From the NCBI GenBank assembly GCA_920105625.2, contig OV050030.1, positions 240,839,889-240,903,888 of the forward strand: DNA of 64,000 bases, written 5' to 3'. The DNA comes from Clusia tigrina. Lineage: Eukaryota > Arthropoda > Insecta > Diptera > Clusiidae. The notes below the pieces were generated by a model that did not search any database, was not told where the DNA came from, and saw nothing but the letters and a program-made list of their open reading frames with translations. The translations under genes were made by a program, and so were the position numbers. Below are positions 56,506 to 64,000 of this stretch, one piece after another (the first letter of the stretch is position 1; each line of letters opens with the position of its first letter).

Positions 56506-59500
56506 GTTATCGCTCAAAGCTATGCTACCCTTGAGTCCCAAATCAAACACTGATAAAACTTCTAATGGCCCTAACTTCTATACGGTACGTCCTTCACCTA
56601 TCAAAGTTTGCAAACATACAAATGCTTGTAACTTTTTACTGGAGCGTCATAAAACCTTGAAATTTTGTAACAATAAAGTACTCGAGCCTCTGGTCAATTT
56701 AAGCTATCGCTCAAAGCTATGCTACCCTTCAGTCCCAAATCAAACACGGATAAAAGTTCAAATGGCCCTAACTTCTATACGGTACGTTCTACACCTATCA
56801 AAGTTTGCAACATACAAATGCTTGTAACTTTTTACTGGAGCGTCATAAAACCTTGAAATTTTGTAACAATAAAGTACTCGAGCCTCTGGTCAATTTAAGC
56901 TATCGCTCAAAGCTATGCTACCCTTCAGTCCCAAATGAAACACGGATAAAAGTTTAAATGGCCCTAACTTCTATACGGTACGTTCTACACCTATCAAAGT
57001 TTGCAACATACAAATGCTAGTAACTTTTTACTGGAGCGTCATAAAACGTTGAAATGTTGTAACAATAAAATACTCGAGCCTCTTGTCAATTTAAGCTATC
57101 GCTCAAAGCTATGCTACCCTTGAGTTCCAAATCAAACACTGATAAAACTGCAAATGGCCCTAACTTCTATACGGTACGTCCTACACCTATCAAAGTTTGC
57201 AACATACAAATGCTTGTAACTTTTTACTGGAGCGTCATAAAACCTTGAAATTATGTAACAATAAAGTACTCGAGCCTCTTGTCATTTATGTTATCGCTCA
57301 AAGCTATGCCTTGAGTCCCAAATCAAACACTGATAAAACTTCTAATGGCCCTAACTTCTATACGGTACGTCCTACACCTATCAAAGTTTGCAACATACAT
57401 GTGCTTGTAACTTTTTACTGGAGCGTCATAAAACCTTGAAATTTAGTAACAATAAAGTACTCGAGCCTCTTGTCAATTTAAGTTATCGCTCAAAGCTATG
57501 CTACCCTTCAGTCCCAAATCAAACACGGAAAAAACTTCAAATATCCCTAACTTCTATACGGTACGTCCTACACCTATCAAAGTTTGCAACATACAAATGC
57601 TTGTAACTTTTTACTGAAGCTTCATAAACCCTTGAAATTTTGTAACAATAAACTTCTCGAGCCTCTTGTCAATGTAAGCTATCGCTCAAAGCTGTGCTAC
57701 CCTTGAGTCACAAATCAAACACTGATAAAACTTCAAATGGCCTTAACTTCTATACGGTACGTCCTACACCTATCAAAGTTTGCAACATACAAATGCTTGT
57801 AACTTTTTACTGGAGCGTCATAAAACCTTGAAATTTTGTAACAATAAAGTACTCGAGCCTCTTGTCAATTTAAGCTATCGCTCAAAGCTATGCTACCCTT
57901 GAGTCCCAAATCAAACACTGATAAAACTACAAATGGCCCTAACTTATATTCGGTACGTCCTACACCTATCAAAGTTTGGAACATAGAAATGCTTGTAACT
58001 TTTTACTGGAGCGTCTTAAAACCTTGAAATTTTGTAACAATAAAGTACTCGAGCCTCTTGTCAATTAAAGCTATCGCTCAAAGCTATGCTACCCTTGAGT
58101 CCCAAATCAAACACTGAAAGACCTTCAAATGGCCCAAACTTCTATACGGTACGTCCTACACCTATCAAAGTTTGCAACATACAAATGCTTGCAACTTTTT
58201 ACTGAAGCGTCATAAGCCCTTGAAATTTTGTAACAATAAAGTACTCGAGCCTCTTGTCAATGTAAGTTATCGCTCAAAGCTGTGCTACCCTTGAGTCCCA
58301 AATCAAACACTGATAAAACTTCAAATGGCCCTAACTTCTATACGGTACGTCCTACACCTATCAACGTTTGCAACATACAAATGCTTGTAACTTTTTACTA
58401 TAGCGTCATAAAACCTTGAAATTTTGTAACAATAAAGTACTCGAGCCTCTTGTCAATTTAAAATATCGCTCAAAGCTATGCTACCATTGAGTCCCAAATC
58501 AAACAATGATAAAACTTCTAATGGCCCTAACTTCTATACGGTACGTCCTACACCTATCAAAGTTTGCAACATACAAATGCTTGTAACTTTTTACTGGAGC
58601 GTCGTAAAACCTTGAAATTTGTAACAATAAAGTACTCGAGCCTCTTGTCAATTTAAGCTATTGCTCAAAGCTATGGTACCCTTGAGTTCCAAATCAAACA
58701 CTGATAAAACTTCAAATGGCCCTAACTTCTATACGGTACGTCCTACACCTATCAAAGTTTGCAACATACAAATGCTTGTAACTTTTTACTGGAGCGTCAT
58801 AAAACCTTGAAATTTTGTAACAATAAAGTACTCGAGCCTCTTGTCAATTTAAAATATCGCTCAAAGCTATGCTACCATTGAGTCCCAAATCAAACACTGA
58901 TAAAACTTCCAATGGCCCTAACTTCTATACGGTACGTCCTACACCTATCAAAGTTTGCAACATACAAATGCTTGTTACTTTTTACTGGAGCGTCATAAAA
59001 CCTTGAAATTTGTAACAATAAAGTACTCGAGCCTCTTATCAATTTAAGCTATTGCTCAAAGCTATGCTACCCTTGAGTTCCAAATCAAACACTGATATAA
59101 CTTCAAATGGCCCTAACTTCTATACGGTACGTCCTACACCTATCAAAGTTTGCAACATACAAATGCTTGTAACTTTTTACTGGAGCGTCATAAAACCTTG
59201 AAATTTTGTAACAATAAAGTACTCGAGCCTCTTGTCAATTTAAGTTATCGCTCAAAGCTATGCTACCCTTGAGTCCCAAATCAAACACTGATAAAACTTC
59301 TAATGGCCATAACTTCTATACGGTACGTCCTACACCTATCAAAGTTTGCAACATACAAATGCTTGTAACTTTTTATTGGATCGTCATAAAACCTTGAAAT
59401 TTTGTAACAATAAAGTACTCGAGCCTCTGGTCAATTTAAGCTATCGCTCAAAGCTATGCTACCCTTGAGTCCCAAATCAAACACGGATAAAACTTCAAAT

Positions 59501-60590
59501 GGCCCTAACTTCTTTACGGTACGTCCTACACCTATCAAAAATTGCAACATACAAATGCTTGTAACTTTTTACTGAAGCGTCATAAACCCTTGAAATTTTG
59601 TAACAATAAAGTACTCGAGCCTCTTGTCAATGTAAGCTATCGCTCAAAGCTGTGCTACCCTTGAGTCCCAAATCAAACACTGATAAAACTTCAAATGGCC
59701 CTAACTTCTATACGGTACGTCCTACACCTATCAAAGTTTGCAACATACAAATGCTTGTAACTTTTTACTGGATCGTCATAAAACCTTGAAATTTTGTAAC
59801 AATAAAGTACTCGAGCCTCTGGTCAATTTAAGCTATCGCTCAAAGCTATGCTACCCTTGAGTCCCAAATCAAACACGGATAAAACTTCAAATGGCCCTAA
59901 CTTCTTTACGGTACGTCCTACACCTATCAAAGTTTGCAACATACATATGCTTGTAACTTTTTACTGAAGCGTCATAAACCCTTGAAATTTTGTAACAATA
60001 AAGTACTCGAGCCTCTTGTCAATGTAAGCTATCGCTCAAAGCTGTGCTACCCTTGAGTCCCAAATCAAACACTGATAAAACTTCAAATGGCCCTAACTTC
60101 TATACGGTACGTCCTACACCTATCAAAGTTTGCAACATACAAATGCTTGTAACTTTTTACTGGAGCGTCATAAAACCTTGAAATTTTGTAACAATAAAGT
60201 ACTCGAGCCTCTTGTCAATGTAAGCTATCGCTCAAAGCTGTGCTACCCTTGAGTCCCAAATCAAACACTGATAAAACTTCAAATGGCCCTAACTTCTATA
60301 CGGTACGTCCTACACCTATCAAAGTTTGCAACATACAAATGCTTGTAACTTTTTACTGGAGCGTCATAAAACTTTGAAATTTTGTAACAATAAAGTACTC
60401 GAGCCTCTTGTCAATTTAAGTTATCGCTCAAAGCTATGCTACCCTTGAGTCCCAAATCAAACACTGATAAAAGCTCTAATGGCCATAACTTCTATACGGT
60501 ACGTCCTACACCTATCAAAGTTTGCAACATACAAATGCTTGTAACTTTTTACTGGATCGTCATAAAACCTTGAAATTTTGTAACAATAAA
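56506..60590. repeat. Right block homologous to 33.6-41.6 kb, in collapsed form
   Basis: The variants at 33656, 34331 and 34522 recur at 56522, 57197 and 57388, offset 22866. After a two-monomer (392-bp) deficit near 58.03-58.2 kb the offset is 22474 (AGCCC variant at 35737 and 58211; ACTATAGC at 35923 and 58397). From 59.46 kb the block continues as 39.72 kb does (CTTTACGG at 39771 and 59512, offset 19741). It therefore lacks the second 19-monomer copy and the extra 784-bp unit of the left block. A private mark is CTGAAAGACC at about 58116. Confidence 0.8.
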
Positions 60591-63500
60591 GACTCGAGCC
60601 TCTGGTCAATTTAAGCTATTGCTCAAAGCTATGCTACCCTTGAGTTCCAAATCAAACACTGATAAAACTTCAAATGGCCCTAACTTCTATACGGTACGTC
60701 CTACACCTATCAAAGTTTGCAACATACAAATGCTTGTAACTTTTTACTGGAGCGTCATAAAACCTTGAAATTTTGTAACAATAAAGTACTCGAGCCTCTT
60801 GTCAATTTAAGTTATCGCTCAAAGCTATGCTACCCTTGAGTCCCAAATCAAACACTGATAAAACTTCTAATGGCCATAACTTCTGTAGGGTACGTCCTAC
60901 ACCTATCAACGTTTGCAACATACAAATGCTTGTAACTTTTTACTGGATCGTCATAAAACCTTGAAATTTTGTAACAATAAAGTACTCGAGCCTCTGGTCA
61001 ATTTAAGCTATCGCTCAAAGCTATGCTACCCTTGAGTCCCAAATCAAACACGGATAAAACTTCAAATGGCCCTAACTTCTTTACGGTACGTCCTACACCT
61101 ATCAAAGTTTGCAACATACAAATGCTTGTAACTTTTTACTGAAGCGTCATAAACCCTTGAAATTTTGTAACAGTAAAGTACTCGAGCCTGTTGTCAATGT
61201 AAGCTATCGCTCAAAGCTGTGCTACCCTTGAGTCCCAAATCAAACACTGATAAAACTTCAAATGGCCCTAACTTCTATACGGTTCGTCCTACACCTATCA
61301 AAGTTTGCAACATACAAATGCTTGTAACTTTTTACTGGATCGTCATAAAACCTTGAAATTTTGTAAAAATAAAGTACTCGAGCCTCTGGTCAATTTAAGC
61401 TATCGCTCAAAGCTATGCTACCCTTGAGTCCCAAATCAAACACGGATAAAACTTCAAATGGCCCTAACTTCTTTACGGTACGTCCTACATCTATCAAAGT
61501 TTGCAACATACAAATGCTTGTAACTTTTTACTGAAGCGTCATAAACCCTTGAAATTTTGTAACAATAAAGTACTCGAGCCTCTTGTCAATGTAAGCTATC
61601 GCTCAAAGCTGTGCTACCCTTGAGTCCCAAATCAAACACTGATAAAACTTCAAATGGCCCTAACTTCTATACGGTACGTCCTACACCTATCAAAGTTTGC
61701 AACATACAAATGCTTGTAACTTTTTACTGGGGCGTCATAAAACCTTGAAATTTTGTAACAATAAAGTGCTCGAGCCTCTTGTCAATTTAAGCTATCGCTC
61801 AAAGCTATGCTACCCTTGAGTCCCAAATTAAACACTGATAAAACTTCAAATGGCCCTAACTTCTATACGGTACGTCCTACACCTATCAAAGTTTGCAACA
61901 TACAAATGCTTGTAACTTTTTACTGGAGCGTCATAAAACCTTGAAATTTGTAACAATAAAGTACTCGAGCCTCTTGTCAATTTAAGCTTTCGCTCAAAGC
62001 TATGCTACCCTTGAGTCCCAAATCAAACACTGATAAAACTTCAAATGGCCCTAACTTCTATACGGTACGTCCTACACCTATCAAAGTTCGCAACATACAA
62101 ATGCTTGTAACTTTTTACTGGAGCGTCATAAAACCTTGAAATTGTGTAACAATAAAGTACTCGAGCCTCTTGTCAATTTAAAATATCGCTCAAAGCTATG
62201 CTACCATTGAGTCCCAAATCAAACACTGATAAAACTTCTAATGGCCCTAACTTCTATACGGTACTTCCTACACCTATCAAAGTTTGCAACATACAAATGC
62301 TTGTAACTTTTTACTGGAGCGTCATAAAACCTTGAAATTTGTAACAATAAAGTACTCGAGCCTTTTGTCAATTTAAGCTATTGCTCAAAGCTATGCTACC
62401 CTTGAGTTCCAAATCAAACACTGATAAAACTTCAAAAGGCCCTAACTTCTATACGGTTCGTCCTACACCTAGCAAATTTTGCAACATACAAATCCTTGTA
62501 ACTTTTTACTGGAGCGTCATAAAACCTTGAAATTTTGTAACAATAAAGTACTCGAGCCTCTTGTCAATTTAAGTTATCGCTCAAAGCCATGCTTCCCTTG
62601 AGTCCCAAATCAAACACTGATAAAACTTCTAATGGCCATAACTTCTATACGGTACGTCCTACACCTATCAAAGTTTGCAACATACAAATGCTTGTAACTT
62701 TTTACTGGATCGTCATAAAACCTTGAAATTTTGTAACAATAAAGACTCGAGCCTCTGGTCAATTTAAGCTATTGCTCAAAGCTATGCTACCCTTGAGTTC
62801 CAAATCAAACAGTGATAAAACTTCAAATGGCCCTAACTTCTATACGGTACGTCCTACACCTATCAAAGTTTGCAACATACAAATGCTTGTAACTTTTTAC
62901 TGGAGCGTCATAAAACCTTGAAATTTTGTAACAATAAAGTACTCGAGCCTCTTGTCAATTTAAGTTATCGCTCAAAGCTATGCTACCCTTGAGTCCCAAA
63001 TCAAACACTGATAAAACTTCTAATGGCCATAACTTCTGTAGGGTACGTCCTACACCTATCAACGTTTGCAACATACAAATGCTTGTAACTTTTTACTGGA
63101 TCGTCATAAAACCTTGAAATTTTGTAACAATAAAGTACTCGAGCCTCTGGTCAATTTAAGCTATCGCTCAAAGCTATGCTACCCTTGAGTCCCAAATCAA
63201 ACACGGATAAAACTTCAAATGGCCCTAACTTCTTTACGGTACGTCCTACACCTATCAAAGTTTGCAACATACAAATGCTTGTAACTTTTTACTGAAGCGT
63301 CATAAACCCTTGAAATTTTGTAACAGTAAAGTACTCGAGCCTGTTGTCAATGTAAGCTATCGCTCAAAGCTGTGCTACCCTTGAGTCCCAAATCAAACAC
63401 TGATAAAACTTCAAATGGCCCTAACTTCTATACGGTTCGTCCTACACCTATCAAAGTTTGCAACATACAAATGCTTGTAACTTTTTACTGGATCGTCATA

Positions 63501-64000
63501 AAACCTTGAAATTTTGTAACAATAAAGTACTCGAGCCTCTGGTCAATTTAAGCTATCGCTCAAAGCTATGCTACCCTTGAGTCCCAAATCAAACACGGAT
63601 AAAACTTCAAATGGCCCTAACTTCTTTACGGTACGTCCTACATCTATCAAAGTTTGCAACATACAAATGCTTGTAACTTTTTACTGAAGCGTCATAAACC
63701 CTTGAAATTTTGTAACAATAAAGTACTCGAGCCTCTTGTCAATGTAAGCTATCGCTCAAAGCTGTGCTACCCTTGAGTCCCAAATCAAACACTGATAAAA
63801 CTTCAAATGGCCCTAACTTCTATACGGTACGTCCTACACCTATCAAAGTTTGCAACATACAAATGCTTGTAACTTTTTACTGGGGCGTCATAAAACCTTG
63901 AAATTTTGTAACAATAAAGTGCTCGAGCCTCTTGTCAATTTAAGCTATCGCTCAAAGCTATGCTACCCTTGAGTCCCAAATTAAACACTGATAAAACTTC
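60591..64000. repeat. 11-monomer HOR, period 2153 bp, cut by window end
   Basis: GACTCGAG at 60591 and 62744, TTCTGTAGGG at 60881 and 63034, and GGGGCGTC at 61729 and 63882 are each 2153 bp apart. The first copy is about 60591-62743, and the second runs off the window at 64000. The start of the second copy is placed between about 62593 and 62744. The first copy matches 41634 onward in the left block only in part: CAAAAGGCCC and GCAAATTTTGC are shared near 43085/62435 and 43128/62474. Confidence 0.85.

Larger units (their letters stand above)
1..64000. repeat. 196-bp satellite array, about 327 head-to-tail monomers
   Basis: The landmark AGTACTCGAG recurs at 1, 197, 392 and so on to 63919, at spacings of 191-200 bp with 196 as the mode. 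Every stretch read between landmarks is a recognisable monomer in the same orientation, so no inversion and no unique sequence interrupts the array. Variation consists of substitutions and 1-5 bp indels. The 196-bp length is close to one nucleosome plus linker, as is common for centromeric and heterochromatic satellites; a centromeric role is inferred and not shown by the sequence. I cannot assign the family to a named satellite or species. Gene-free stretches described below all consist of this repeat. Confidence 0.98.

Noticed and set aside
324..57606. Repeated open frames of 68-101 codons on the plus strand (MQHTNAC, MQHSNDC and MLPFSPKSN types)
   Set aside because: All are shifted readings of the same 196-bp repeat, end after about one monomer because the unit is not a multiple of three, show no domain or signal peptide I recognise, and appear only where a substitution or indel removes a stop. 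They are not called as genes.
1..64000. CRISPR array
   Set aside because: Repeats are 196 bp with no alternation of short conserved repeats and unique spacers; every base belongs to the repeat itself.
1..64000. Ribosomal spacer or tRNA gene cluster
   Set aside because: No rRNA core sequence, no tRNA arms with a TTCGANTC-type box in a foldable context, and no transcription unit between repeats.
1..64000. Naming the species or a known satellite family
   Set aside because: I cannot match the 196-bp consensus to a named family from memory. A consensus search against satellite databases would be decisive.

Overview
The whole 64-kb window is one uninterrupted satellite-DNA array. A monomer of about 196 bp (about 37 % GC in the consensus I assembled by eye) is repeated head-to-tail roughly 327 times. 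Every copy lies in the same orientation. I see no gene, RNA gene, transposon, CRISPR array or unique spacer. The window opens at phase 1 of a monomer (the AGTACTCGAG landmark) and ends inside a monomer at about phase 82, so the array continues on at least the right side. A 196-bp unit repeated for tens of kilobases without interruption, with layered higher-order structure, is typical of a eukaryotic centromeric, pericentromeric or heterochromatic array. The species cannot be named from the sequence. A plant is a weak preference only, because the ATGGCCATAACTT-like stretch in some monomers recalls plant satellites.

Monomers differ by diagnostic substitutions and small indels, and ordered strings of variants recur as higher-order repeats (HORs). 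From left to right: a perfect one-monomer duplication (689-1113); an 8-monomer duplication with period 1571 bp (2377-5518); a 20-monomer HOR with period 3908 bp and about 2.5 copies (3948-13683); a mixed stretch (13684-15630); a 3907/3515-bp pair (15631-22840) whose first copy carries an extra 392-bp two-monomer duplication; a mixed stretch with a 13-monomer, 2536-bp partial pair (22841-27355); a 14-monomer, 2732-bp pair (27356-32200); a 19-monomer, 3713-bp pair whose second copy lacks five monomers (33267-39718); a sub-array marked by a GGATCGTC variant with a 784-bp four-monomer duplication (39719-43500); mixed monomers (43500-46965); a 13-monomer, 2535-bp clean two-copy duplication (51436-56505); and an 11-monomer, 2153-bp HOR cut by the window end (60591-64000).

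Over these local repeats lies a larger one. The order of variants from about 25 to 43 kb recurs from about 48 to 63 kb. Its offset steps from 23.26 to 23.85, 22.87, 22.47, 19.74 and 18.96 kb, each step close to a whole number of monomers. Some local expansions (19-monomer, 4-monomer) are present in only one of the two blocks, which gives a relative order of events.

Three observations merit most attention. Five of about ten resolvable HOR junctions bracket the same few bases of the monomer (phase 37-42, at the second AGCTAT of an internal direct repeat). The monomer itself contains two related segments of about 52 bp, offset by exactly 56 bp. One monomer subtype carries a templated micro-duplication confined to the first 20.5 kb. 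All short open frames (68-108 aa) are by-products of the repeat and not genes. All coordinates and comparisons were made by eye, so HOR boundaries carry an uncertainty of tens of bases unless stated.
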